Of a DNA stretch of 64,000 nt, positions 43,175 through 52,698 are shown piece after piece. Origin of the DNA: Pedobacter rhodius. GTDB lineage: Bacteria; Bacteroidota; Bacteroidia; Sphingobacteriales; Sphingobacteriaceae. Numbering within the stretch: position 1 is the stretch's first letter; each line of letters opens with the position of its first letter. Under the pieces are notes generated by a model. It was given only the letters and a program-made list of their open reading frames with translations, was not told the DNA's origin and made no database searches. The stretch is taken from the NCBI RefSeq assembly GCF_027213645.1, contig NZ_JAPWGL010000004.1, positions 186,001 to 250,000 on the forward strand, given 5' to 3'. The translations under genes and the position numbers were made by a program.

Positions 43175-44401
43175 CTAATAAGATTGTTGTTTTCTTTTAA
43201 GCTCATTGGGATCAATGAGATAAACCTGGGTATTGTATCTGACCTTGACCTTATTGGACCGGATCAACTTGTTTACCGCTGTTGTTGTAGACTGGAACAT
43301 CTTGGAAAGCACCCCCATAACGAGTTGATTGTTGTTTTCTGCCATCTGCTGTATGGTAATCCCTTGCGTGCTTGAACTGCTCATGTCCCTGGTAAATTCG
43401 CGAAAGGCGGAAGATGGAACATAAATACCGGCCATTCCGTCGTTGTCATAAACCTGAAGATTTACCGGCAGAATTTCCCCGCCATGGAATACCGATGAGA
43501 TCACCAAGGAAACCCTTTGGGCAGAGAAGCCTGAAATAGTTGCATAGAGGTAGGTGCCTTTAGGGATCATAAACTTGCCGGCCATGATATCATCAGTCAG
43601 CCTTATACGCAGGCGCGATCCGGAAAAGCCTGTAACATCCTGATCAATGATCGCAGAAATAGGGCGTTCGACATCTCCGGAAAGTATGGTATTGAAGCCA
43701 GCCGAAAATCCATGCGATCTTTTGACCGGAATGATCTTCTTGCTTTTGGCTTCTGCTTCGGCCAGTTTCAGAGCCCGTTCTTTTTCAATATTCTCCTTTA
43801 CAGCGGGATCATTAGCTTTCCCCATACTGTCGACAAGAGCCATCTGTGCCCGAAAAAGCTGCATGGGATCGGATGGGTTTTTAGAGTTATCAACCTCCTT
43901 AGTTACCCTGTTCTCCTGCATTTTTATCTTCGACAGTGCCGAGGCGAGTGCGATGTCCTGCTCAGTTCTGGAAGGGTTCCGCGACTTTACAAAGCTCTGT
44001 CCTGCCGCAGAATATCCATGGTTTACATTTTCCGGTCTGCCTGGCAGACCATATTTTGCCTTCATTACCTGGTCAATGGAATCTAGCATATGCTTTTCCC
44101 TCAAATTGTAGGATGAGCTTATCTCTGCCAGCTGTTGGTTTTCTTCACCAATACTACCAACAGCAGTGTATCCATCGGCCTGCTTGAATTTATTTCTAAA
44201 GGCATCCAGCTTTCCCGAAAGCTCCTGGTTCCTCACCTGCTCGGAAACATTTGCCACGTTGGTCTGTAGCGAATCTCTTCCCAGGACTATTTTACCTTCT
44301 TTTCCAAAACTGCTTTTATAGACATAAAAGAAGAGAAAAAGAAAAGGCAGACAGATTATGGGAAGAGCGTACCTGGGCTTTTTTAAATCTATTTTTTTCA
44401 T
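43175..44401 (-). CDS. traM: Conjugative transfer protein TraM (VirB10-like)
   Basis: 408 residues: one N-terminal membrane helix (residues ~11-28), a long charged helical linker, and a C-terminal beta domain (AIIDQDVTGFSGSRLRIRLTDDIMAGKFMIPKGTYLYATI) ending KVRYNTQVYLIDP. This is the TraM/VirB10 layout that spans the periplasm and connects inner and outer membrane parts of the channel. Confidence 0.88.
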   Translation of the reverse strand: MKKIDLKKPRYALPIICLPFLFLFFYVYKSSFGKEGKIVLGRDSLQTNVANVSEQVRNQELSGKLDAFRNKFKQADGYTAVGSIGEENQQLAEISSSYNLREKHMLDSIDQVMKAKYGLPGRPENVNHGYSAAGQSFVKSRNPSRTEQDIALASALSKIKMQENRVTKEVDNSKNPSDPMQLFRAQMALVDSMGKANDPAVKENIEKERALKLAEAEAKSKKIIPVKRSHGFSAGFNTILSGDVERPISAIIDQDVTGFSGSRLRIRLTDDIMAGKFMIPKGTYLYATISGFSAQRVSLVISSVFHGGEILPVNLQVYDNDGMAGIYVPSSAFREFTRDMSSSSTQGITIQQMAENNNQLVMGVLSKMFQSTTTAVNKLIRSNKVKVRYNTQVYLIDPNELKRKQQSY

Positions 44402-44410
44402 ATAATTTAA

Positions 44411-44797
44411 TTAATTCTTCGTGTGGCCGGCACGCTCAAGCTCGGCTACCATACTGACCATGAGCAGGCTGTCCTGGCTATTTAGCGTTTCCTTGGCCAA
44501 TAAAACTTTCAGCGCTTCCCTAATTTCCAGAGTTCTTTTAAGCTTACTTACAGTTGTTCCTATTTCGCTAAGCCCACTCTCAACTTTTAGCAGTGCTTTT
44601 TTTTCTAAAGGGGCTTTTTTTGAATCCATTCTCAGCAGCGTAAAGCACAAGAGAAAGGAACTGGCTAGTAGCAGCACCATAGATGAGAAGATAACCTTCG
44701 GATATTTTTTGAAAAAACCTGATATGGAGGCCAGGGGGCGTTCGATCAGATCAGAGAACTCATTTCTGAGTTCTGAAAACACAGTTGTCTTTTTCAT
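44411..44797 (-). CDS. TraL-position small membrane protein
   Basis: 128 residues with one membrane helix (IFSSMVLLLASSFLLCFTLL, about residues 34-53) and a periplasmic helical tail. It occupies the traL slot between traK and traM, but sequence identity to TraL is not evident to me. Start overlaps the traK stop by four bases. Confidence 0.7.
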   Translation of the reverse strand: MKKTTVFSELRNEFSDLIERPLASISGFFKKYPKVIFSSMVLLLASSFLLCFTLLRMDSKKAPLEKKALLKVESGLSEIGTTVSKLKRTLEIREALKVLLAKETLNSQDSLLMVSMVAELERAGHTKN

Positions 44798-45417
44798 TGG
44801 AATGCATTTTTATCTATAGTTGAAATATCCCTGTTCTCTAATGTCTTCCATCTGGTAATTAAGACCGCGTGGGGATTATTGTCAGATCTTGTTTCAAGAT
44901 CGACCAGGCTTCCCTCCGTGATAAGCGAGCGGGTGACGCTTGAACTTCTCCTGTCTATTTTCTGTGTACCATAATACCGGAAATACATTCTTTTTTCATC
45001 TAAAAAAATAGAATCGGTACGGAGCGTGAGTACAGCAGAGGAGGAGAGAATAGAGGTGAAAAAACCTTTTTCCTTCAGATTATTATACTGAAGGGCACCA
45101 CTTTCATCAATAAGGTACATGGCCTGTTTCATCTGATATTCTATGAACTTATCATCTGGTACCAGCGAAAAGAAAAGAGAATGGAATTTTGCAATATGTG
45201 CGCGATATTCTGCTGCTCTGTTTAGCTGCACATCGGTCTGTTTTGCCAGGATTGGTGTTCCCGAGGGGTCAAGAATATAAATACTTTTACGAGAATCCCT
45301 AACATATCCATAGGCAAAAAAAGAAACAACAGCGACTACCGATAGACAGAGCAAAAAACTTCCCAGCGAAAGGAATGTGGCTAGACGGATTTTGGATTCG
45401 ATACTTTTTATCATCAT
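44794..45417 (-). CDS. traK: Conjugative transfer protein TraK (VirB8-like)
   Basis: 207 residues, one N-terminal membrane helix (~15-38), then a periplasmic domain with AAEYRAHIAKFHSLFFSLVPDDKFIEYQMKQAMYLIDESG, the characteristic segment of TraK in Bacteroidetes elements. Predicted assembly factor of the channel. Confidence 0.88.
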   Translation of the reverse strand: MMIKSIESKIRLATFLSLGSFLLCLSVVAVVSFFAYGYVRDSRKSIYILDPSGTPILAKQTDVQLNRAAEYRAHIAKFHSLFFSLVPDDKFIEYQMKQAMYLIDESGALQYNNLKEKGFFTSILSSSAVLTLRTDSIFLDEKRMYFRYYGTQKIDRRSSSVTRSLITEGSLVDLETRSDNNPHAVLITRWKTLENRDISTIDKNAFQ

Positions 45418-45421
45418 CTCT

Positions 45422-46549
45422 CTATCCTCCCATTATCTGTCCAGCAACCCTGGTCATGCTTGATGCACCTCTTCCCATAGAACTTGCGGCAGAAGATACA
45501 CCCGATGTGGATACTATCCATGTTGAAATGCTCGGCACGGTAAGCATGGTTAGTGCACCGATGATAAAGGTTACGATTACCATTCCAAAGGAGAGAACTC
45601 CATTGCTGGCAAACCAGCCGAGCTTTTCAAGGCTTGCCCCGCCAGTCCCAACAAGCTCCTGATAACGGGTAATTTCCGCCTCAAGTGCATAATGCTGGAA
45701 AAGGGACGCTACATACATCACCAGATATGCAATCCCTGAATAAAGGTTTACGGAAATGAACCTGGCGACCCATGTCGAAAAGGAATCCCTGAAAGCTGGC
45801 AGAATAGAGACGGCTACTGAAAAGGGGCCTAAAATAATCAGTATCGTGGAAAAGATGATCTGAATGATAAAAATAATGTAGGTGCAGACCCTGAGTATCC
45901 ATATAGCGAGTGTTTCCAAAAGAGAGGTAGCCAAAAGTTGCAGACCAACCTCCAGCCGGTTTCTCATTTCCACTATCGGGTTCCAGACTTCGGAAAACCC
46001 TTCCTTTACCGAAGACTTAACAGATTCCCATGCATTTTCATACCAGGTATCCGCTTCTGTTTTTGCTGTCTGCGTCTCGGCCTGAATTTTATAGAGCTGA
46101 TCAGAAACCTCTACCATGAGCTTCGCCCGCTGTAGCCTGAGATCATTGATCTCTGCCTGGCTGCCATCGAACATTGCTGAGGTCTTCTGTTCTACAACAT
46201 CGGTTGGATACGCAAGGACCCGGGTAAAGATGCTCCACCATAGAATCACCATGGTCAGACCGAAAGGACGGAGCAGCGGCATAATTTCAAGCTGTTTATC
46301 CCCGGAGATCATTTCATAGCTTTTGATAGCAAAAAAGATGAGCATAAAAATTGCCGCCAGTGCCTGCGCATCTGCAATAAAGGCATCATAATGAGTCCAG
46401 ATCGTACTTTTCATCTCATGCAGAAAATGCATCATCCCCTCTTCATACACGCCGTTGCCCTGAAGAAAATTAAAAGTGTCCTTGAACGAATCGGGCACTG
46501 CCTGCACAAAAAAACCGGCTGTGCCGGTTATAACATTTAAAATATCCAT
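45422..46549 (-). CDS. traJ: Conjugative transfer protein TraJ (VirB6-like)
   Basis: 375 residues with about six membrane helices in two groups: EGMMHFLHEMKSTIWTHYDAF near residue 40, RPFGLTMVILWWSIF, and a C-terminal cluster ending in a Ser/Gly-rich tail (SAASSMGRGASSMTRVAGQIMGG). Polytopic channel component of the TraJ family. Five-base gap to traK. Confidence 0.88.
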   Translation of the reverse strand: MDILNVITGTAGFFVQAVPDSFKDTFNFLQGNGVYEEGMMHFLHEMKSTIWTHYDAFIADAQALAAIFMLIFFAIKSYEMISGDKQLEIMPLLRPFGLTMVILWWSIFTRVLAYPTDVVEQKTSAMFDGSQAEINDLRLQRAKLMVEVSDQLYKIQAETQTAKTEADTWYENAWESVKSSVKEGFSEVWNPIVEMRNRLEVGLQLLATSLLETLAIWILRVCTYIIFIIQIIFSTILIILGPFSVAVSILPAFRDSFSTWVARFISVNLYSGIAYLVMYVASLFQHYALEAEITRYQELVGTGGASLEKLGWFASNGVLSFGMVIVTFIIGALTMLTVPSISTWIVSTSGVSSAASSMGRGASSMTRVAGQIMGG

Positions 46550-46552
46550 TGC

Positions 46553-47326
46553 TTATAGTTTTGATTTTTTAAGAATATCATTGGCAATCTGGATATCGCT
46601 CTTTGGGGATGCTGGTCTTTGAACTTCACCGGCCCGTAACTTCTGGACAGATGAGCGGATAGAGAGATAGGTTTTTGCCCTGGATTTCTTGGTTTCCCAG
46701 CTTGCCGAGAGTTTTCTGAATTCAGATAGCATCCTGTGGTAGGCCATTATCCTTGATCCCCGGTCTAAGGTAGTCGACCTCGCGATTTCCAGCCTTTCAA
46801 GAAGTGCACTGCTTTCCTCCCTGTACCAGTCAAACAGACCCACAGATATTATGTATTTCTGTTCTGCAAGCGAAAGGCCTGCAAGCATATCGGCATCTGC
46901 CTGATTTAATAATCCTTCAAACTCGTTGCGATAGTACATTAGCCAAAGGGGATCGGCAAAAGAAAGTGCCGAAGAATAATTGGAGGCCTCGCTCAGCGCA
47001 GTATTGCGAAGGGTATCCGCATGCAGTTTGTAGAGATTATCTGTGTTCTGCATGGCTGCTGCCAACATCAGCCGTTGCGTTTGTGGACCGAGCGGGCCAA
47101 GGGGTCTTAGATCCGTTTTGGGATAATTGGGGTGAAGCGCCCAAGTAATCCAGTAATCAGGGTTGAGCCCTAAAAATCCTGGTTTGGGCGTAAACTTATC
47201 CGCATCCCATTGCTTGAAGACCATTCGTTCCTGCTGGTAGGTAATGTGTTTGTCGGTAATTTTCTTCTGTGACCAGAGGAGCGTTGAGAGCAAACAGAGG
47301 AAAAGAAGCAAAAAAGGTTTTTTCAT
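46553..47326 (-). CDS. Secreted transfer-region protein, unknown
   Basis: 257 residues with a signal peptide (MKKPFLLLFLCLLSTLLWSQ). The mature part is helical with NPDYWITWALHPNYPKTDLRPLGP and MLAAAMQNTDN, and ends SDIQIANDILKKSKL, a tail shared with the three upstream genes. Conserved position between traJ and the paralogous trio suggests a periplasmic structural or accessory role. Start overlaps the preceding stop by four bases. Confidence 0.75.
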   Translation of the reverse strand: MKKPFLLLFLCLLSTLLWSQKKITDKHITYQQERMVFKQWDADKFTPKPGFLGLNPDYWITWALHPNYPKTDLRPLGPLGPQTQRLMLAAAMQNTDNLYKLHADTLRNTALSEASNYSSALSFADPLWLMYYRNEFEGLLNQADADMLAGLSLAEQKYIISVGLFDWYREESSALLERLEIARSTTLDRGSRIMAYHRMLSEFRKLSASWETKKSRAKTYLSIRSSVQKLRAGEVQRPASPKSDIQIANDILKKSKL

Positions 47327-47988
47327 GGTTTTAAAAGTTTTGATTTGAATAAAATATCACTCCCGAGACGCAGATCCTGATTGATAAAGCCCTGATAGGG
47401 ATTAAGCGAACGGAAGACTCCATTCATTTTTGTCCAGTACATGGATTTTTTCATGCTGAATACCAGGGCACGGATGACGCGGAGCTCTAGGGCAATTTTC
47501 TTAAGCAGCGCATCGCGCTTTTCGAAATCCATGAGGACGTTTTCGCCTTCCTTCAATACAAAAGCAGAGACTTCTGAAAATAGGTTTATCCCCCTATCTT
47601 TTACCTGGCGGGAAACGTCTTCTGCAAAAAGCAGCAGATGGGGATCTGATTTGGCGATATCAATCATCCCGGCACTTTCCGATGAAATCTCGGCAACCAG
47701 TGAGCCGATCTGTCTGACCGCGATTGCTGTTTTGAGCCCCTGATCAACTTCTCTTAAGGAAGACAGGATTAATGACTGAACCATAACGACCGCGCCCAGA
47801 TTGAGATTAATATCCGAAAGGCGGTTGTTGATCGTATTTAAATAACTGTTATACGTATTTTCAGCTGCCAGACGTACTGCTCCATTTTCATTTACGATAT
47901 TAAAATGCCCGCGGTCAAAAACTAGCCTTTGAGCTTTACTACAATAATGACCAATCAGCATTAAAAAAATTAAAATAAGCAATTTCAT
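47323..47988 (-). CDS. Secreted transfer-region protein, paralogue 3
   Basis: 221 residues, signal peptide, helical mature domain. Shares with the gene at 48646-49308 the strings DPHLLLFAEDVSRQVKDRGINLFSEVSAFVLKEG (versus DPVLLLFAEGGAREFKTRSINLATEVSSFVLKDG), MYWTKMNGVFRSLNPYQGFIN and a final DILFKSKLL. It may fill the role of TraI (DUF4141) of other elements, but sequence similarity to that family is not apparent. Confidence 0.75.
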   Translation of the reverse strand: MKLLILIFLMLIGHYCSKAQRLVFDRGHFNIVNENGAVRLAAENTYNSYLNTINNRLSDINLNLGAVVMVQSLILSSLREVDQGLKTAIAVRQIGSLVAEISSESAGMIDIAKSDPHLLLFAEDVSRQVKDRGINLFSEVSAFVLKEGENVLMDFEKRDALLKKIALELRVIRALVFSMKKSMYWTKMNGVFRSLNPYQGFINQDLRLGSDILFKSKLLKP

Positions 47989-47992
47989 AACA

Positions 47993-48649
47993 TCAGTTTT
48001 TTAGGATATCTTTTTTTCGCAGGATTTCATCTACCAATTTTTTATCGGTATTGATAAATTCTGAGAAAGGGTTTAGCTGATTGAAGACCTTTTTTCTTGA
48101 AGAATATTGAAGGGTTACCGCCAGTCCTCTGGATGCCCCGGCTATCAGGCGGAGTTCAGTGAGCACATGGGAAAAAAGCATTTTGCGGTCGCTCTGCTTC
48201 ATCTGGTTGATGTCCTGCATAGAAAGAGCAAGTCCGTACAAAAAATTCAGCAGTGCATGTGCCCGATCCCCCATATCCAGCTCTGCCTGTATGGCCAGAA
48301 CGGAAAGTATAGAATCGTCCTTGCATAAATCAAAAATCATCCCCTGGCTTTCGGTAATATCAGCAATCAATGGATAGGCTTCGATTCCGATCTGCACCGC
48401 ATCAATGGCAAGTCCCAAAGTCTTGAACCGGGACTGGATATCCCTGTATTTATTCTTTAATCTTACCATCAGGGTTTTGTTTGCCTCCTCATTTGCAGTG
48501 GATCCCGCCTGCCTGTCCCTCGCATCAGACTGTTTTCCGTGTTCTGTTTTGCTATTACCCACAAGCTGGTGCAAAAGCCCGACATTCAACTGCGCATGAG
48601 CAGCTATTGATATGAAAATCATAGCCGTGAAAAATGCTGCGCTTTTCAT
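47993..48649 (-). CDS. Secreted transfer-region protein, paralogue 2
   Basis: 218 residues with signal peptide. More diverged than its neighbours in the middle but keeps the end pattern VFNQLNPFSEFINTDKKLVDEILRKKDILKN, aligned with SLNPY-GYIN-D in paralogues 1 and 3. Start overlaps the stop of paralogue 1 by four bases. Confidence 0.75.
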   Translation of the reverse strand: MKSAAFFTAMIFISIAAHAQLNVGLLHQLVGNSKTEHGKQSDARDRQAGSTANEEANKTLMVRLKNKYRDIQSRFKTLGLAIDAVQIGIEAYPLIADITESQGMIFDLCKDDSILSVLAIQAELDMGDRAHALLNFLYGLALSMQDINQMKQSDRKMLFSHVLTELRLIAGASRGLAVTLQYSSRKKVFNQLNPFSEFINTDKKLVDEILRKKDILKN

Positions 48650-49308
48650 TGCTTGAGCATCTTGGCATTCCTGATAATATCGTCCGCTATGCGTTTATCA
48701 ATATTGATATATCCTGCATAAGGGTTTAGGGAATTTAAGATTCCGCGCTGCTTTGCCCAGTACATCGTACGGTACATGCCATAGGCCACTCCGCGGAGGA
48801 TGGTAAGTTCTGTGACGATCCTATTGAGAAGCTTTGCCCGTTCACCGGAATCCATCAGCGCGTCCCTCCCGTCTTTTAATACAAAAGAGCTAACCTCGGT
48901 AGCAAGGTTGATCGAACGGGTTTTGAACTCCCTAGCACCTCCTTCGGCAAACAGCAGTAATACCGGGTCACCAGAGGCTAGATTAATCGCCTTATTCACA
49001 TCAATGACAATATCCTGAGAAATCGCATAAATATCCTTAACAGAAAGCAGAGACCTCATTACTCCTGAAACCTCAGATAAGCCTCTGTAAATAGTGGATT
49101 GAAGGTCATTTACAATTCCAAGCTGACCAGTTACCGCGAGCTGTGCCCTTTGCACAAGAGTAAGGTTGTCGCTGGTTCGGGACAGACCGCTGTTCATCAC
49201 CCCTGCATGGGCAGCCGTGGCCGCAGCGGTTGTTGGGTCAACGTATATTTGTGCGGAGGCCGATTGCACGAAGATTCCAAATAAAAAATAGATGAATATT
49301 TTTCGCAT
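48646..49308 (-). CDS. Secreted transfer-region protein, paralogue 1
   Basis: 220 residues; signal peptide MRKIFIYFLFGIFVQSASAQ. Mature region: IYVDPTTAAATAAHAGVMN, helical body, and SLNPYAGYINIDKRIADDIIRNAKMLKQ at the end. First of three related genes in tandem downstream of traG. Confidence 0.75.
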   Translation of the reverse strand: MRKIFIYFLFGIFVQSASAQIYVDPTTAAATAAHAGVMNSGLSRTSDNLTLVQRAQLAVTGQLGIVNDLQSTIYRGLSEVSGVMRSLLSVKDIYAISQDIVIDVNKAINLASGDPVLLLFAEGGAREFKTRSINLATEVSSFVLKDGRDALMDSGERAKLLNRIVTELTILRGVAYGMYRTMYWAKQRGILNSLNPYAGYINIDKRIADDIIRNAKMLKQ

Positions 49309-49319
49309 AAAAATAGAAT

Positions 49320-51758
49320 TTAACTTGTGATGGATGAATTGACTTTCTTGACAAATTCGGGAAGAGAGATTGCGCTCATTTTCATATCGGCAACGAAATG
49401 TTCCAGTCCCAGAGGATAAGAACCGTAACGCTTGACATAAGATTCGACAGCAGTCTTTTCGGGTTTTTCGGTTGTGAAGGTTAAATACTGAAAAAGCGAC
49501 ACTTCAACGCCATAGACCTCCCCTATACTTCCGCGCTTAATGTAAACCTCCTTGAATTTCCCGCGTCCGGCCTTATTTTCAAGCGCATTGATGGTAAATA
49601 TCTTTCGCTGCTCTACCTCACTGAGCGCCAGGAGCTTTGCTACCTCTGCATAATTCCCCCTGAACTTGGATTGATCGAGCAGGCAGATGGTGTCGGAACT
49701 GGCCAGAATGGAATCCTTTATTACAGCATTTCCGATAATATCGCCCAGTTCCTGCGTCACCACAATTGGCTCTCCCCAGAATTTCCTCATCGTTTTATAG
49801 AGGTAAAGAATGTAGTTAGCCATTAGCGGAGATGCGATTGCCTTCCACGCTTCTTCCAAAATCATCGCTTTTCGCTGGCCTGTACGGTGCCTCATTTTCT
49901 GCAGTACCAAATCCATAATCACCAGCGTCACGATTGGAAAAAGAACCCTATTTTCCTTGATTGAATCAATTTCGTAGACAATAAAACGCTCTGTAAAATC
50001 TGAGAGATCAGCGCTTTCGTTGAGCAGCCTACCGTACTCTCCGCCAAGACAGAATTTTTTAAGTACATAACGGTACTCATCAAGATCGAAACTGATCTTC
50101 TCATTTTCCTTGATCTCCGAAATCTTAACGATCGAATAATGGTAGAAAGAATCAAAACACAGCGCATAATCAGCCTCTCCTAAAAAGAAGTCTGAATAGT
50201 AGGCCGAGAGTACATTTGAGAAAACCGTATCCTCAATCTGCGATACGCTTCCCTCTGCACCCTTTAAAAGAAGTCCGATAAGTGTTTTGAGGAAATCCTT
50301 CTTTTCGATGTTATATTCTGCTTCAGAAATAAGAAAGGGATTCATCGTGATCGGATTCTCCTCGGTATAGGTGTAATACTTTCCTCCAAAATAATTGCAT
50401 AGCCCGGAATAGGAATGTCCTACATCAACGATCACGATGTCGTAATTATAAAGCATATACTGTTCAAGCAGGCTGTTCATAAAAAAGGATTTACCAGTAC
50501 CAGAGCTGCCCAGAACAAATTTTGAACGGTTGGTAATCCTGCCAGATTCCATAGGAAGATCTGCTGGATCTATGCCTACAGGGATTCCTCTCCTATCGGT
50601 AAAGCGCATGAGAAACTTGGAGGGCTCATCCCGCATCAGCCGTTCCTTGTAGAACAGGCAAAGGGCCGCATCCGAAGTGGTGAGGAACCAGTCGTATTTT
50701 TTCAGTTCCACTGCATTTCCAGGCAAGGCACTCCTAAAGAGTTCCATCTGGTTATAGGCATTCTTGGAGGGGATAATCCCCTGCTGAAATAGGGAAGCTT
50801 CAATAAAGTTACAGCTGGTATCCAGAAGTGGAAGTTCGCAGCAGACCAATAAAGAATAGTGCGCATTGACGAGCAACTGGTTTTCCCTTGCCACATCTAT
50901 GAGCAACTTATCAATATCCTCCACACACATCTGATTGGCTGGATCAGGAACTCCGGAATGCCGCTTGCGTTTCAGCTGCAGTTTGTTCAGGGTAATGCCC
51001 TGGGAAGGAATTTCAATTAATTGGTTATAAACAAGACTTTCAATACCCGGAACTGATGACAGGAAAGAAAGGTTGTCCATCGGAAATTCCTGTAGTCCTT
51101 TCCCGTCGTTCGCCATTAAATATGGCCCAATGGATTCAGGCATGTCAATGGAATCGATATTGACCAGGCTCATGCAGCGGATCACCTTTTTCCCAATACC
51201 TATTTCAGTATCCCCGGCCCTTAAGTTATTGAGCGAAAAATGGTCTGAGGAGAAATCCATGGCAAGCATCCGCGAAATATAGCGTTCTATCTCACCCTGG
51301 GGCAGTACTTTTGGTGATACCGATGCTCCTTTCAATAGTTCACAGACCTTGGCAATATTGGATACAAAATCCAAAAGGGCTTTCCTGTCATAAACGTACA
51401 TTGCCCTTCGTTTGACCTGACGGGTTATAACCAGATAACTAGAGTGCTCAATATATTCCCTCCCTGAAAAATGCTCATCGTATTTTTGCTGAAGGGGTTC
51501 ACTTTGCACTTTCGCCTGATAAGTTCTTTTAGAGAACACATCCTGTTTCTGAATGATATACCCTTCACTCAATATCTTGATCACATTGAGAAGCAGAAGA
51601 TGAAAGGCCTGGTAGCCTGCCGGATCAGCGGAATAAATAAGCACCGGATTTTCGATAGAAAGAATTACTGAAAAATCGCCTGACTCACCATAAAGAACGG
51701 AAAGTCCGCCTATCTCTTCTATTCCGGCATATGGCAGTTTAAATTCCTGTTTTCCCAT
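49320..51758 (-). CDS. traG: Conjugation ATPase TraG (VirB4 family)
   Basis: 812 residues. C-terminal ATPase: Walker A FVLGSSGTGKSFFMNSLL near residue 420, then DIVIVDVGHSYSGL, and Walker B RKAMILEEAWKAI near 630 with VTQELGDI following. The N-terminal ~250 residues contain the usual TraG segment with GREYIEHSSYLVITRQ. Energises pilus or channel assembly in the inner membrane. Overlaps the DUF4133 gene upstream by 20 bases. Confidence 0.94.
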   Translation of the reverse strand: MGKQEFKLPYAGIEEIGGLSVLYGESGDFSVILSIENPVLIYSADPAGYQAFHLLLLNVIKILSEGYIIQKQDVFSKRTYQAKVQSEPLQQKYDEHFSGREYIEHSSYLVITRQVKRRAMYVYDRKALLDFVSNIAKVCELLKGASVSPKVLPQGEIERYISRMLAMDFSSDHFSLNNLRAGDTEIGIGKKVIRCMSLVNIDSIDMPESIGPYLMANDGKGLQEFPMDNLSFLSSVPGIESLVYNQLIEIPSQGITLNKLQLKRKRHSGVPDPANQMCVEDIDKLLIDVARENQLLVNAHYSLLVCCELPLLDTSCNFIEASLFQQGIIPSKNAYNQMELFRSALPGNAVELKKYDWFLTTSDAALCLFYKERLMRDEPSKFLMRFTDRRGIPVGIDPADLPMESGRITNRSKFVLGSSGTGKSFFMNSLLEQYMLYNYDIVIVDVGHSYSGLCNYFGGKYYTYTEENPITMNPFLISEAEYNIEKKDFLKTLIGLLLKGAEGSVSQIEDTVFSNVLSAYYSDFFLGEADYALCFDSFYHYSIVKISEIKENEKISFDLDEYRYVLKKFCLGGEYGRLLNESADLSDFTERFIVYEIDSIKENRVLFPIVTLVIMDLVLQKMRHRTGQRKAMILEEAWKAIASPLMANYILYLYKTMRKFWGEPIVVTQELGDIIGNAVIKDSILASSDTICLLDQSKFRGNYAEVAKLLALSEVEQRKIFTINALENKAGRGKFKEVYIKRGSIGEVYGVEVSLFQYLTFTTEKPEKTAVESYVKRYGSYPLGLEHFVADMKMSAISLPEFVKKVNSSITS

Positions 51759-52047
51759 AACCTCGCCTTAAATAAATACGATGAATGAATATCTCCCTGG
51801 ATCTGGTCTTATCATGAAGACCGAATGCCTGCTTGGAATATGTGTAGAGGAGCCCACCGGCTATTGAAAGAATGGTTAAGAGGCCACCGATATACATATT
51901 GAGGAGCGCACCGGCTAGGCCTCCTGTGACCAGCCCAAGACCTAAGGAAGAAATTCCATAAGCAATAAACTTCCCTTTGAAACCGCGATAAACAAGGGGC
52001 TTTTGAAGCCCCTTGTAAACTGGATACATCCTCATGCTATACGCCAA
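51739..52047 (-). CDS. DUF4133 family protein (TraF position)
   Basis: 102 residues; MYPVYKGLQKPLVYRGFKGKFI followed by two membrane helices with Gly-rich turns and a basic C-terminus. This is the DUF4133 (VirB3-like) pattern always found between DUF4134 and TraG. Overlaps both neighbours, indicating tight coupling. Confidence 0.9.
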   Translation of the reverse strand: MAYSMRMYPVYKGLQKPLVYRGFKGKFIAYGISSLGLGLVTGGLAGALLNMYIGGLLTILSIAGGLLYTYSKQAFGLHDKTRSREIFIHRIYLRRGYGKTGI

Positions 52048-52348
52048 AGAAAGCCTTGATCACTACCGATACCAGAACCAGAAAAAGGCAGGAACCTCCC
52101 CAGCCCATAATTTCTTTGTTGATGTCCTGATCTCCGGAATTCCATTTGATGTAGACACGTACCCCGCCGATAATACCTACCACGGCACCAATCGCAAGGG
52201 TGAGTGTAGAAACTGGATCTACATAAGAGGTCAGCGAGGAAGTCGCCGCATTGATTCCTGTTGTTCCTCCCCCAGTCTGGGCGGAAACTGCCTGCACTAA
52301 ACCCAATAGCGCGGCCAATGACAAAAGTCTTTTGCTTTTTCTTGTCAT
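52037..52348 (-). CDS. DUF4134 family protein (TraE-type), copy 2
   Basis: 103 residues: signal peptide, then two membrane helices with IGAVVGIIGGVRVYIKWNSGDQDINKEIMGWGGSCLFLVL, the DUF4134 signature. Small VirB2-like candidate pilin or channel subunit. Second of two tandem DUF4134 genes. Confidence 0.9.
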   Translation of the reverse strand: MTRKSKRLLSLAALLGLVQAVSAQTGGGTTGINAATSSLTSYVDPVSTLTLAIGAVVGIIGGVRVYIKWNSGDQDINKEIMGWGGSCLFLVLVSVVIKAFFGV

Positions 52349-52381
52349 AAAAAAATTGATTTAAATTGAATAAAATTGTAT

Positions 52382-52693
52382 TTACAGTCCGAAAAGACCG
52401 CGGAGGAATACACCGATGAGAGATAAAAAGAGGCATGAAAAGAACCATCCCATAACCTGCGCATCGATGTGGTGCTTGCCCATCTGCCAATTGGCATAAA
52501 CCCTAAGTCCACCTAGGATTCCTGCGATTGCGCCAATAACCAGTACCAGATCCGAGAGCGAAAAATACCAGCCTTTCACCTCTGCCGAGGCGGAATAAAA
52601 CTCTGAGATTCCTGGTTGAGCATTAGCGGAAAAAGTAGAGAGCAAAAAAAAAGAAGCTGACGCTGCCCTTAAAAAGAATAAAGAAAACCTCAT
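52382..52693 (-). CDS. DUF4134 family protein (TraE-type), copy 1
   Basis: 103 residues, same layout as copy 2: signal peptide ending in NAQP, then IGAIAGILGGLRVYANWQMGKHHIDAQVMGWFFSCLFLSL. The shared core aligns over the whole hydrophobic part, so the two arose by duplication and have since diverged. Confidence 0.88.
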   Translation of the reverse strand: MRFSLFFLRAASASFFLLSTFSANAQPGISEFYSASAEVKGWYFSLSDLVLVIGAIAGILGGLRVYANWQMGKHHIDAQVMGWFFSCLFLSLIGVFLRGLFGL

Positions 52694-52698
52694 GGAGT

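Noticed and set aside
43647..44187. Several plus-strand frames of 80-154 codons over traM
   Set aside because: traM is well supported on the minus strand; these are shadows.
52032..52490. 152-codon minus-strand frame and an 88-codon plus-strand frame over the DUF4134 genes
   Set aside because: Both overlap two clear DUF4134 proteins with signal peptides; the alternative translations have no recognisable domain.
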